A DNA stretch of 64,000 nucleotides. It comes from Spiroplasma endosymbiont of Clivina fossor (GTDB lineage Bacteria > Bacillota_I > Bacilli_A > Mycoplasmatales > Nriv7). The stretch spans positions 372,001 to 436,000 of the forward strand of contig NZ_OZ035006.1 of assembly GCF_964031115.1 (NCBI RefSeq). The letters run 5' to 3'. Below the pieces are notes generated by a model. That model was not told the origin of the DNA, did not search any database, and saw only the letters and a program-made list of their open reading frames with translations. The translations under genes were made by a program, and so were the position numbers. Positions 42,855 through 53,204 of the stretch are shown in pieces (within the stretch, counting starts at the first letter, position 1; the number at the start of each line of letters is the position of its first letter).

Positions 42855-44243
42855 ATGATCGCGATGACATGTTATGGGTGTGGTTCAGAATTACAATCTA
42901 ATAATAATTTACGGTCGCGTTTAGTTTTCTTAGGTATTTTTTAAAAAAGAAAAAATAATCATTTACTATAAATTATTTCAATATGCAAATTAAGTATATA
43001 TTTCTTATGTATGATTTTTGTTGTAAAAAATTATTTTAATGTTGTTTTTATAAGCATTTTACTTAGTTTCTATAAAATTTTATTGAGATTATGTTTGTTA
43101 ATATTAAATATTTTGTTTTATTACTTATTTTTCAAATAAAACGATAATTAAATTGTAGTTACTTTTCTTTCAAAATTAATCAAATATTTTTCCACCTAAC
43201 AAAACTTTACGCGTCCCTAATTACAAGCTGGTTACATTTCAAAAATTCAAAATAATTCTCATTTTTATTGTTGGCGATGTTTTCGGATTAAACATTATAA
43301 TGAATTAGAAAATGTTAATAATGTTAATTATAACTATGATGATTTATTTATGAAGATTAAAAATAATGATGGGGTAGTTTTTTATGTTATTAATATAATG
43401 GACTTTTTTGGAAGTTTAATTTGGCAGTATCATTATCAATTAAAGAACTTAAGATTTTATTTAATAATTAATAAAATTGATACTATAATGCAATATATTG
43501 CTTTTAATAAACTTAAAGATTGAGTTAGAAAACAAATAACATTAATTGGACTAGAACCAATTGATATTATTCTTGTTAGTAGTACAAAAAATTATTTTAT
43601 TGATGAATTTGTTGAATTTTTAAAAAAACAACAAACTGATATTTATTGAATTGGAAAAACTAATGTTGGTAAAAGCTCATTAATTAATAAGGTATTATCA
43701 TTACAACAACAGTTTCCTCGTAAATTACCATTAATAAGTTATTTTCCTAATACAACAATGAATCTAATTGCTATTGCTTATCGTGACTACTTATATTTTT
43801 ATGATACTCCAGGATTTGCTAATAGCAATGAATTAAATTATTATTTAAATAATAATGCTTATCGTAATTTAAATTTTGAATCAAAAATTAAAAGTAAAAC
43901 TTATCAGTTAGAATATGGACAAACAATAACTATTGTGGGATTATTTCAATTTTCGTTTATTGAAGGGTTAGCAACATCATTTCATTTTTATGGTTCTAAT
44001 AAATTAGTTTTACATCGTAGTAAAATTGAAAATTGTTCGCGAATTTGAAAGCAACAAATTTTACTTTTAAAACCAAATACTAAAATGGTTGAACATCAAA
44101 TTAAAATTTCTAAAGATAATGAAGAAAAAATTGGCATTCAAATTTATGGTTATGGATGAATTTCATTTAAAGCTCGAAAGCAACAATTGAGGTTGCTGTT
44201 ACCAGAAAATTATGATTATCAAATTATTAAACCAATAGTATAA
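42855..44243 (+). pseudogene. yqeH: YqeH-type circularly permuted GTPase, interrupted after codon 19
   Basis: Codons 1-19 (MIAMTCYGCGSELQSNNNL) are at 42855-42911. Then a 304-bp phage-terminus element intervenes, and the frame resumes at 43221 with QAGYISKIQN ... FYCWRCFRIKHYNE. The four-Cys zinc motif (CYGC ... CWRC) is split. The remainder is intact: circularly permuted GTPase with G4 LIINKID before G1 WIGKTNVGKSSLINK and G3 DTPG. YqeH acts in assembly of the small ribosomal subunit and is usually important for growth. The insert keeps the frame by length but brings a TAA after LRSRLVFLGIF. Restart from an internal codon would give a GTPase without the zinc domain. Confidence 0.88.
42913..43216 (+). 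mobile_element. 304-bp element made of plectrovirus ends (L and R modules)
   Basis: Begins GGTCGCGTTTAGTTTTCTTAG and ends in the inverse-like CTAACAAAACTTTACGCGTCC. Over 22 bp the two ends match as inverted repeats except four positions. The flanks AATTTAC and AATTAC are an imperfect direct repeat. No ORF. Left half equals the L module at 50459 and (inverted) 40216; right half equals the R modules. Confidence 0.8.
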
Positions 44244-44258
44244 TCAGAAAGGAATAAG

Positions 44259-45347
44259 ATGAAAATTATTATTTTTGGTGGGAGTTTTAACCCTATTCAT
44301 AACCAACATAAAGAAATTATGCTTCAAGCTTATGAACAATTAAAAGCTGATATGCTTTTAATTGTTCCTGCATATTGTTCACCTTTAAAAAAACGACAAT
44401 TAACTAATTCCCTTCATCGGATTAAAATGATTAATCTTGTCATTAGTAAATATCCTTGAATGAAGTTAGAAACTTGTGAGGTAGATCGTCAAGGCATTTC
44501 ATATACGATTGATACGGTAATATCTTTACAAGAAAAATATGGTTTTAATCATCAATATTATATTATTATTGGTTCTGATCAAGCTAATAATTTGCATCGC
44601 TGACATAATATTGCGATTTTAAAAACTAAAGTTATTTTTGTTATTGCTCAAAGAGCAGAATATCTTTTAAATGAAAAAATATTACAATCATATAATAAAG
44701 TTATTTTACAACCACTTTTTGCTAATATTAATTCAACTAAAATTCGTCAAGGAATGATAACAACAATTGATTCTAAAGTTTTAGCATATATTAATGATAA
44801 TTTACTTTATATTGCTGATCGTTTGTTATTACATATGGATAAAACTCGTTATCTTCATTGTTTAAATGTAGGAAAAATGGCAAAACAATTAGCGAATCAT
44901 TATCAAGTTAATTGTTTAAAAGCCGAAATAGCAGGCGTTTATCATGATATAACTAAACAATGAGAAGATACTCAACATCAGCAATATTTACAACAGTATT
45001 TACCACAATTTTTAAGTGAACCCGTACCAACTTGACATTCAAAAACAGGGGCATTATATTTAGAGCATCATTTAGGTTTTAATGATAAAGAAATTTTATT
45101 AGCAATTAGTAATCATACTACTGCTGCTGTTACAATGAGTAATTTGGATAAAATTATTTTTATTGCTGATAAAATTTCTTTTGAAAGAAATTATCCTCAT
45201 ATTGATAATTTACGAAAATTAGCATTTACTAATCTTGATGAAGCTTTTAAAAAAATTTTTTATTATCATTATTTAGAAGTAGTTAATAAAAATGGAATTG
45301 ATAATATTGGTCAAGAAATTGAAAAAGTTTATAAAAAATTTTTTTAA
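44259..45347 (+). CDS. nadD: Nicotinate-nucleotide adenylyltransferase fused to YqeK HD phosphohydrolase
   Basis: 362 aa in code 4. Residues 1-about 185: NadD, which makes deamido-NAD from NaMN and ATP, with FGGSFNPIHNQH (nucleotidyltransferase H-x-x-H type) and NSTKIRQGM (ISSTxxR-like). Residues about 195-362: HD domain, with H of YLHCLNVGKMA, HD in VYHDITKQ, H in SNHTT and the late D in IFIADKI, matching YqeK-type Ap4A hydrolases. Fusion of the two is known in Mollicutes (Mycoplasma genitalium MG240 type). Ribosome site AGAAAGGAATAAG, 15 bp after yqeH. Confidence 0.92.
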
Positions 45348-45390
45348 ATTATGATAGCTAATTATATAATTAATTGTAAGGAGAATAATA

Positions 45391-46173
45391 ATGAAAAAAA
45401 TTAGTCGTAGTTTTTCAGTTAAAGGTTTTTATACATTGATTTTTGCTATTGTTGGTACAATTGTTTTAATTTGAGATTTTATTGATTATTTATTTTTCCA
45501 TTCTTATTTAGCAAAATATGATTTATTATATACTGACAAAGGAACAATTTTTATTTCTTTTTTTACGCAACAAACTAATATTATTGTTATTATTTATTTT
45601 TATTTTGTAGCATATTTTCATTTTACTTATCAAAAACTAGATATTCATTCTTTTTTGATTCGTTTATTTGTTACGGTATATATTACTGTTACTTCAATAG
45701 TTTTTGCGGCTGGTTTATTACCAGGAATTGTTAATAAAACTACATATGACCTTAAAGGTTGAATTTTTACAATATTTTTACATTTTATTATTCCGATAGG
45801 AATGCTTATTTATTTTTTTTGAATGTCAGGTAAATTTCATTATGATTTACGAAGATTTAATCGTCAATCTTTATATAAGGTTTATATTTATCCATTTTTT
45901 TATTTTTTGTTTATAATGGTCCGCGGTGAACTTCGCCATCAAAATTCATTTATTGATAGTCTTTATGAGAAATTTCCCTTAGAAAGTTTTGATTTAGAAT
46001 ATCCTTATTGATTTTTAAACTATCATCATTATGCTTATGGTATTGCAACAATTACAGTAACATTTTTATTTTTATTTATATTAATTACTGGGTTAACTTA
46101 TTTATTCATTTCATTAAATAATGTTATTTTTGAAAAACGACAATATCGTCATTCTAAAATGGTGCGCAGATAA
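45391..46173 (+). CDS. DUF1600-like integral membrane protein
   Basis: 260 aa, start after AAGGAGAATAATA. About six hydrophobic spans with short loops, beginning KGFYTLIFAIVGTIVLIWDFIDYLFF and ending TFLFLFILITGLTYLFISL. A conserved MVRGELRH segment before the last loop recurs as LVRGALRLLDH in the paralogue at 46879. The family appears common in Spiroplasma; function unknown. The stop overlaps the mtnN start (TAATG). Confidence 0.75.
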
Positions 46174-46886
46174 TGATAATTGGAATTATAGCGGCAATGA
46201 GCCAAGAGTTAGCAATTTTAAATAAGGAATTAAGTAAAATTGCTAAAAAACAGATATTAGTGAGAATTTAGTTGTATGAAATTATCTTGACCACCAAATT
46301 ATTATTACTGAAAGTGGTATTGGAAAAGTTAATAGTGCTATTAATACTTATCATTTGTTACAAAATTATAATTTAGATTTATTAATTAATATTGGTAATG
46401 TTGGTGCTATTAGTGAAGAAATAAAAATTAGTTCATTATTTTTAGTTCAACAAGTCTTTTATTATGATGTTGATTTAACGGCATTTGATTATAAATATGG
46501 ACAATTGCCAAAATTAGCACAAGCATATAATTGTATTTATGAACCTTGAAAAAAATTTAGTAAAAATAATAATATTATGATAACTAATCTTGCTACAGGT
46601 GATAGTTTTATTAATAGTGTATCACAAGCACAAATAATTCAAGAAAATGTTGGTAAGAAAGTAACAATTGTTGATATGGAATGTGCAGCTTATTTGTCAA
46701 GTAGCATATTTACAACAATGTCCCATCTTAGTTTTAAAAGCAGTTTCGGATAATGTTTATCATCAATTAAAAAATATTAATCAGTTTAATAAGAGTTTAG
46801 ACAATATTAGTCGGAAGTTGGCAAAAATAACATTGAAATTAGTTGCTGAAATTATTAGTAAAGGGAGAATTGAAGATAATGGTTAA
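46173..46886 (+). pseudogene. mtnN: MTA/SAH nucleosidase, two frameshifts
   Basis: Hydrolyses methylthioadenosine and S-adenosylhomocysteine. MIIGIIAAMSQELAIL is followed by a one-base loss in the A6 run near 46252, then ITESGIGKVNSAI (nucleotide-binding region), ATGDSFIN and VDMECAAY. A second shift (one extra T in TTATTTG, near 46692) precedes CPILVLKAVSDN (catalytic Asp). Both breaks are in homopolymers and every motif is otherwise intact, so either a recent pseudogene or sequencing error. Confidence 0.85.
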
Positions 46887-47679
46887 ACATTATATTTTGG
46901 GTTTATTAACTTGAAGAACAATATATAAAGTTATTGCTATTAGTTTATGTATTGTTGTTTTGGTAATTGGTTATTTGATAGCTTTATTTGATTATCAAGG
47001 AACAGCTTTTGATAAAACTCCTGCTGATGGTCGGAGTGGTAATTATTTAAGTTTTTTTGTAGTGCAAGTGAATATTTTAATTTTAGCATATTTTGTTAAT
47101 GCGTTAGTCTTTTATCGTAATGAAGGATTAACAAGGTGAACTAAACCAACGGCTAAAATTGCTTTTTCTGTTTATGCATCAGTTACTTTATTAGTTTATT
47201 GAATAATTATTTTTCCATGAATATTAATATCTACACCGTATACTATTAAAGGTTGACATTGAATTATTATTGCTTTTCAAAATGGTATTATTCCTTTATT
47301 ATTAATTATTTACATTGTGATTATTAGTTATGAAGATATAATCTATTCAAGAAATTTTTTTCGTTGAAAGCTATGAATTATTATTTTATATCCCTTAATT
47401 TATTTAATGTTTATTTTAGTTCGGGGCGCATTACGCTTATTAGATCATAATAAACACCCAGATTTATTTACTACTAATGGTAAGATTGATTGGATTAAAA
47501 TTTATAATTATCCATTTCTTTCATATAACCAAGAAGTTTCTTTTATTAATTTTGATGGTATATTTACTTTTATTTTCTTTATGATTATTTTTACTATTTT
47601 ATTATTATTTTTAGTATGATTTTATGTGTATATTTTTAATTATCGTTATGATATGAAACATAAAAGAAAAAGGAGATAA
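46879..47679 (+). CDS. DUF1600-like integral membrane protein
   Basis: 266 aa, paralogue of 45391-46173. Six or so membrane spans (YKVIAISLCIVVLVIGYLIA ... FTFIFFMIIFTILLLFLVWF), the shared LVRGALRLLDH segment and a basic tail (DMKHKRKRR). It overlaps the end of mtnN by 8 bp with GGGAGAATTGAAG as ribosome site, so it is translationally coupled. Function unknown. Confidence 0.75.
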
Positions 47680-47681
47680 AA

Positions 47682-48158
47682 ATGAAAAATTATCGTAAAA
47701 TTATTAATTATTTATATTTAGGAGATTATCAATCAAAACCAGCATTTTGTGAATTTATCGTCGGTGCTGCGAGCGATTTTTTTGCTCAAAAAATCCCTAA
47801 TCTTGATGACCAATCAGAACAAGTTTATTTAAGCGATGATAAAAAAGAATTATATTTAAATTTGTTAGATTATCCAGAAATTGGTACCTTAGACAAAAAA
47901 GTTTTAAAAGCAGGTTTAAATTTTATTGATGAACATCTTAAAGAGGAAGAAAATGTTTTCGTTCATTGTGTTTGAGGAGTTAATCGTAGTGCTTCATTAG
48001 TCTTTATTTATTTAGTTATTAATAACCATTTATCACAAGATAACTTTCATAGTGCTTGAAAACAATTTAAAAAAAATTATTCTCGTGCTAATCCGAACCC
48101 AGCTTATTGACATTATTTGAATCATGAGTTTCCTTATAATGATTTAAAAAATAAGTAA
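47682..48158 (+). CDS. Dual-specificity protein phosphatase
   Basis: 158 aa. Removes phosphate from Tyr or Ser/Thr residues. The active-site loop HCVWGVNRSAS fits HC-x5-R-S; the general-acid Asp is probably in LLDYPEIGTLD. INYLYLGDYQSKP at the N-terminus is typical of DUSP folds. A cytoplasmic enzyme, 2 bp after the membrane protein gene (AAAGGAGATAAAA), so co-expressed. Target unknown. Confidence 0.85.
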
Positions 48159-48187
48159 AATCTTTTTTAGTAATTAAGGAGAACATA

Positions 48188-50356
48188 ATGGAAAAAATTA
48201 AAGGCTATTTAAAAACAATTGTTTTTGAAACTAATGGTTTTATAATTTGTAAGTTTTTGTTACATGATAGTATTAATCGTTATATTTTTGTTAAAGGTTA
48301 TTTATTTAATTTGCAACCCGAACAGTTATATGAATTACAAGGACAATTTGTTAGTCATCCAAAGTATGGTAAACAGTTTCAAGTTGAACAATATGAAACA
48401 GTAATTATTGAAGACAATGAATATTTAGTGAAGTATTTGTCATCACCATTATTTCCGACAATTGGTAAAACTACAGCTCAAAAGATTATTGATTGTTTAC
48501 AAGATGATGTTTTAAATAAGATTTATTGTGATGATAAGATTTTATTTAATATTGGTATTAAAAAAAATCAAGCGCAAATTATTTATGAACAAATTAAAAA
48601 GCAAAAAAATGATCATCAATTAACACAATGATTTTCACGAGCTCAGTTATCTTTTAATTTATTGCATAAGTTACAAGCACAATATGGAGAAAAACTTTTA
48701 GAATTAATAAAAGTTAATCCTTATATGTTAAGTGATCAATGTGAATTTTGAACTTTTCATAAAGCTGACCAACTAGCTAGAGTGTTAGAAATTAATCTTG
48801 ATAATGTTTCGCGTTTAGTATATGCATTAAGATATATTATTCGTCAAGAGTCCTTTAAGACAGGGCATAGTTATTTTTCAGTTAATATAATTTTAAAACA
48901 ACTTATGAAGTATAGTATTTTAGATGAAAAATTAATTAATCAAGTAGTAATGCAAGCTGTTAATGAAAATAAAATTATCGTTGATAATAATAATTTTTAT
49001 GATATAGAGATTTATTATAGTGAAATTTTTATTGCTAAATATTTAAATCAATTACAAAAATTAGATAATAATATTAATGATGCTGTTATTATTCAAGATA
49101 TTCATATTATTGAACAAGAAAATAATATTAGTTATAATAGCGAACAACAATTAGCATTATTAAAATTTAGTCAAAAAAATTTAACCATTATTAATGGTGG
49201 GCCGGGGACAGGAAAAACAACTTTAATTAAAGGAATTATTGCTTTATATCAAAAACATTATCCTCATAATACAGTAGCGATTTGTGCTCCCACAGGAAGA
49301 GCCGCTAAACGATTAAAAGAGCAAACTAATGTTGAAGCAATAACAATTCATAAATTATTAAAATGAGATTTGCATCGCAATAAATTTAATCATAATGAAA
49401 CTGAACCATTAAATTTTGATTTAATTGTTGTTGATGAGATGAGTATGGTTGATACAATTTTATTTAATAATTTATTAGTTGCTAGTCCTAATTTACATAA
49501 ATTAGTTTTAGTTGGTGATAATAATCAATTAACTTCTGTTGGTAGTGGTAATGTTTTAGGAGATTTATTACAAGTATCACATTTAAATATTATTAGTTTA
49601 CAGAAAGTCTATCGTCAACTTGAAAAATCAGAAATTATTAATTTAGCATATCAAATGCAACAAAATAATTTTAGTTATGAATTTACTAATAGTAATGAAG
49701 TTCAATTTATTGAATATTATCAAATCCAGCAACTTTTAGAAAATTTGGCAAAGATATTTTTACAATTAGTTAATGAAAGCAATATCTTTGAAGTTCAGGT
49801 TCTTGCTTCAATGTATAATGGTCGTTGTGGCATTAATGCAATTAATGAAATATTGCAAGAAGCCTATAATCCTTTTTCTAAAGATAAAATGCAAATTAAA
49901 ATTGCAACAACTATTTTTCGTGTTGGTGATAAAGTAATGCAAACTAAAAATGATAGTGAAAAAGATATTTATAATGGTGATATTGGGATTATTGATAGCA
50001 TTATTATTAATGAACAAAATAAGCAAGTTATTATTGTTCGTTATGAGCAAAGAATTATTGAATATTACCATCAGGAGTTGAATAATCTTATTTTAGCTTA
50101 TACTATTTCTGTTCATAAATCACAAGGTAGTGAATATCCGTTTGTAATAATGATTATTGACAGTAGTGCAACATATATGTTAAAAAGAAATCTTATTTAT
50201 ACGGCTATTACTCGCTGTCAAAAGAAATTATATCTTTTAGGTCAAAAAAATATTTTTATTAAAGCTGTTAATTCATTAGAAAAACCACGAATTACAACAT
50301 TAGTTAAAAGATTAATGGAAAATAAAATAATCTATAATGGTAAAATATCATCATAA
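48188..50356 (+). CDS. recD2: RecD2-type DNA helicase
   Basis: 722 aa in code 4 (three UGA-Trp segments joined). ATP-dependent 5'-3' helicase of superfamily 1B, found in bacteria without RecBC and involved in DNA damage tolerance. The N-terminal OB-like and helix-hairpin-helix parts (FPTIGKTTAQKIID) are followed by Walker A GGPGTGKTT (about 337-345), CAPTGRAAKRL, DEMSMVD (Walker B), GDNNQLTSVGSG, VYRQ, and at the end AYTISVHKSQGSEYP and YTAITRC. Length fits the family. Start ATG after AAGGAGAACATA. Confidence 0.93.
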
Positions 50357-50393
50357 ATGACATCATCTAATAAGTGAAAAGTGAGGGATATTA

Positions 50394-50458
50394 TGAAAAA
50401 GAATGTAGTGCTAGTAGTTATCTTTTTTTTTGATTAATACAAGTTCTTAATATTATTA
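50394..50458 (+). pseudogene. Signal-peptide remnant cut by prophage
   Basis: MKKNVVLVVIFFF after GTGAGGGATATT, then either a stop (D, TAA) or, with one more T in the T9 run, WLIQVLNII. It looks like the start of an exported protein whose body was removed where the plectrovirus end begins at 50459. Confidence 0.45.
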
Positions 50459-50579
50459 GGTCGCGTTTAGTTTTCTTAGGTATTTTTTAAAAAAGAAAAA
50501 ATAATCATTTACTATAAATTATTTCAATATTCAAATTAAGTATATATTTCTTATGTATGATTTTTGTTGTAAAAAATTA
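50459..50579 (+). repeat. L module, left end of prophage
   Basis: GGTCGCGTTTAGTTTTCTTAG and about 100 bp more, identical to 42913-43036 apart from a base or two. It is followed directly by a truncated phage gene, so phage DNA after the end has been deleted. Confidence 0.78.
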
Positions 50580-50710
50580 GAATTAAATATAAAAATGCCA
50601 TTAAAAATAATACTGGTAATTTTACAAAAGATGAAAAAGTATTTATTGCTCGCTTTGAAGAATGAGTTAAAGCTCCTAATTCAAAAGAAAATAATGAGAA
50701 TAAAAAATAA
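50580..50710 (+). pseudogene. Plectrovirus 73-aa protein, N-terminus missing
   Basis: Frame from RIKYKNAIKNNTGNF to the stop at 50708, matching the C-terminal 44 residues of 34462-34683. The membrane anchor is missing. Confidence 0.7.
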
Positions 50711-50870
50711 TGTTTTGAGAAATTATTATGGAATTTTTAAAACTGTTTGTTCCGATAAAAAAATGCCTGCACAAGTTGCTTTTATTGCCGGATTAATTAT
50801 TATCATTACTTTTCTTTTCGCGTTAATTTCAATTATGTATTTACCGATAAAAATGATTTTTGGGAGATAG
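50710..50870 (+). pseudogene. Plectrovirus 53-aa membrane protein, frameshifted
   Basis: Homologue of 34301-34462. It reads CCGATAAAAAAATGCC where the other copy has CCGATAGAAAAAATGCC, one base less. The ATG at 50763 would still give the last 35 residues with the membrane span. Confidence 0.7.
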
Positions 50871-50873
50871 AAA

Positions 50874-51104
50874 ATGACAATAAACTTAAAAGAATTTAAT
50901 TGAGAACAAATTAAACAAACTTTCTGAGATTTATTTATTCAAATTACAACCATTCCCGCTCATATTACTGGTGGTAAAGAAATTAATTTAACCGAAGCAC
51001 CACTTTGGCTTTTAATAGCAAACATTGCTTTTTGATTCTTGACAGCAATTATGGTGTGATTTATTCTAATGCTACTTTGAAAAACCATATCAGTATTTAG
51101 ATAG
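50874..51104 (+). CDS. Plectrovirus 76-aa membrane protein
   Basis: MTINLKEFNWEQIKQTFWDL... then a hydrophobic half (LWLLIANIAFWFLTAIMVWF and ILMLLWKTISVF), two probable spans. Three bases after the preceding stop. Small hydrophobic proteins of this sort are virion or assembly components in filamentous phages; the exact role is unknown. Confidence 0.72.
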
Positions 51105-51115
51105 AAACAAAAGTA

Positions 51116-51250
51116 ATGTCAAGAAGTTACATTGTGATGCATTCACAAAGAAATTCAAAATTAATTAGGAAAAAATACAATCGTGTTAACGATAATCGCG
51201 GTTTTAACAAATTTAAGAAAAACTTTGAATATAAATGATGAATGTTTTAA
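51116..51250 (+). CDS. Plectrovirus 44-aa basic protein
   Basis: MSRSYIVMHSQRNSKLIRKK..., very rich in K, R and N, ending YKWWMF. It could bind phage DNA in the virion (inference from charge). No strong ribosome site. Confidence 0.6.
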
Positions 51251-51270
51251 AAAAGAAAGGGGGTGATTAT

Positions 51271-51516
51271 ATGATTGGAACTTTCTTGGCCGATGCACCA
51301 GCAACAGTAGAAAAAATAACAGCTAGTGACGCGATAACTAAATTATGAAATGCAATTATAACGGCATTTACTAAAATGTGAGAAATTATTGCTGTTAATA
51401 TGCCACAAGTCGGTAACTTCTTTGCTGACTACTGAATATTCATTTTTCCATTTATTTTGGCAATATTCTTTATTTGCTTTAAAATGTTTGAAAAACTACT
51501 TGGAGCAGTACGCTAA
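51271..51516 (+). CDS. Plectrovirus major coat protein candidate
   Basis: 81 aa with a very strong ribosome site (AAAGGGGGTGATTAT). MIGTFLADAPATVEKITASD is amphipathic or surface-exposed, and DYWIFIFPFILAIFFICFKMF is a single membrane span with a short C-terminal tail KLLGAVR. This is the plan of filamentous-phage major coat proteins, which sit in the membrane before assembly. Intact here although most neighbours are damaged. Confidence 0.75.
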
Positions 51517-51806
51517 TAAAAAAATAAAGTGAGGTGCAAGATGAAATTTTGCAAATGAATAATAGAAAAAAATAACCATTTTATTGAATTAAATCGCACC
51601 TCATTTTTAATTTTATGACATTGGGGAGCAATTTGATATATTTACAACGGTTATTTTAAAAACATTGTGAGCTATTTATTTTTAGCAGGTTGTATTTTAA
51701 TTTTTCTTTTTAAAATCAGTAATTTAACACAAATTAACAAAGTTATTAATTTCTTAAAAATTCACCATTAAATATTGTTATTGGTTCATTAGGAACAGGA
51801 AAAACT

Positions 51807-53124
51807 GGGACTGTACAATTAACTGTGTCTCTAAGTAATTAACTTAAATTCACTCTGTCCTCAAATTTTATCATTAAATGTGAAATTGCACTACCCCAAT
51901 TTTGAATTGGCATCGTTCATTTCTTAACCATATTTTGAAATGCTAAATAAAATATTTTAAAAACTGATGCGTCATTAGGAAAAATCTTTTTATTCTTAAT
52001 GACTTTTCTTAGTTGACTATTAACAGATTCAATCGCATTAGTTGTGTAAATAATCCTTCTAAATTCTTGAGGATATTCAAGAAAAATTATTAAATTATTT
52101 CAGTTATTTTTTCATGATTTAGTAATTTGTGGATACTTTTTATTTCATTTTTCTGAAAAATGATCTAAAGCAACTAGCGCTATTTCTTCATTAATTGCTG
52201 TATAAATTGATTTTAAATCATTAGCTACAAGTTTGCGATCTTTGTAAGGGACAAATTTTAAACTATTACGAATTTGATGAACGATGCATAATTGGTGCTG
52301 TGTTTTTGGGAACACAGCTTCTATTGCATCAGACATTCCAGTTAAATTATCGCTACAAGCAACAAGAATATCTTGTAAGCCACGATTTTTCATTTCCGTA
52401 AGATTATTAAGTCAAAATTTGGTTCCCTCATTCTCGCTAATTCACATTCCTAAAATATCTTTTAAACCATCTAAATTAATTCCTAAGGCAAGATAAACTG
52501 CTTTATTTATTATTCGTTTATCTTGCTTTACTTTAACAACAATACAATCAAAATAAACAATCGGATAAATCTTCTCTAAAGGTTTAGTTTGTCACATTTT
52601 AACTTCTTCAATAACATCATCAGTTATTTGACTAATTAAACTTTCTGAAATTTCTGCTCCGTGATAGAATTCTTGCAATTGTGCTTTGATATCAGAAATT
52701 GTCATTCCTCTTGCATATAAAGAAATTACTTTTTGATCAAAGTTATCAAATCTTCTTTGTCTTTTCGGAATAATTACTGGTTCAAAAGTACTATTTCGAT
52801 CTCTTGGTACATCAATTGCGATTGAACCATTTTTAGTAATAATGGTTTTTTGTGTGTTGCCATTTCTTTTATTATGATTCTCATCAGTTTCAAGATAATC
52901 TTTAATTTCCGTATTTAACATTCGTTCAGTTAATTTTTTGGTAAATTCCTGAAAAATAGTATTGCCTTTAAATAAATCTTGTGGATTATCAATATTTTCT
53001 AAAAAATAATCAACAACTTTATCAATTGCGTCAGGTTCTTTTTTTATTTTTTTTGTCATTTTCTGTTCTCCTTCTTTTAAGTATAATTCAGAATGAATTA
53101 TCGAGACACAGAATTTTGGACAGG
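51807..53124 (-). mobile_element. IS256-family element, complete
   Basis: Ends GGGACTGTACAATTAACTG and ...CAGAATTTTGGACAGG, imperfect inverted repeats. Flanks GAAAAACT and GAAAAAACT form a target repeat of about 8 bp. Confidence 0.92.
51839..53059 (-). CDS. IS256-family (mutator-type) transposase, intact
   Basis: 406 aa in code 4. Start ATG at 53059 with AAGAAGGAGAACAG. DDE catalytic residues: Asp in [11 protein letters not shown] (about 171), Asp in [11 protein letters not shown] (about 237), Glu in [15 protein letters not shown] (about 344), with the helical C-x2-H insertion [13 protein letters not shown] between. It is the only IS256 copy in the window without a frameshift: it lacks the CTCCT insertion seen at 9476 and 25540. 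It may supply transposase to the others. Confidence 0.93.
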
Positions 53125-53168
53125 ATCGAAAAAACTGCCTTTCTAGTATACGCATCAAAATTACTTTT

Positions 53169-53204
53169 TAATTTTGTCGAAAACTCTTGATAAAATAAAA
53201 AAAA
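53169..53204 (+). mobile_element. IS1595-like A scar (one end only)
   Basis: TAATTTTGTCGAAAACTC then TTGATAAAATAAAAAAAA inside the Zot-like gene. ATTACT stands on both sides. The rest of the element is absent. Confidence 0.7.

Noticed and set aside
43037-43216. R module as a small RNA gene
   Set aside because: Its recurrence always stops at the phage end GCGTCC, and no promoter, stem or terminator pattern is evident; an element terminus explains it better.
49808-50071. Minus-strand ORF inside recD2
   Set aside because: Low-complexity shadow rich in N and I; recD2 is strongly supported by motifs in order.
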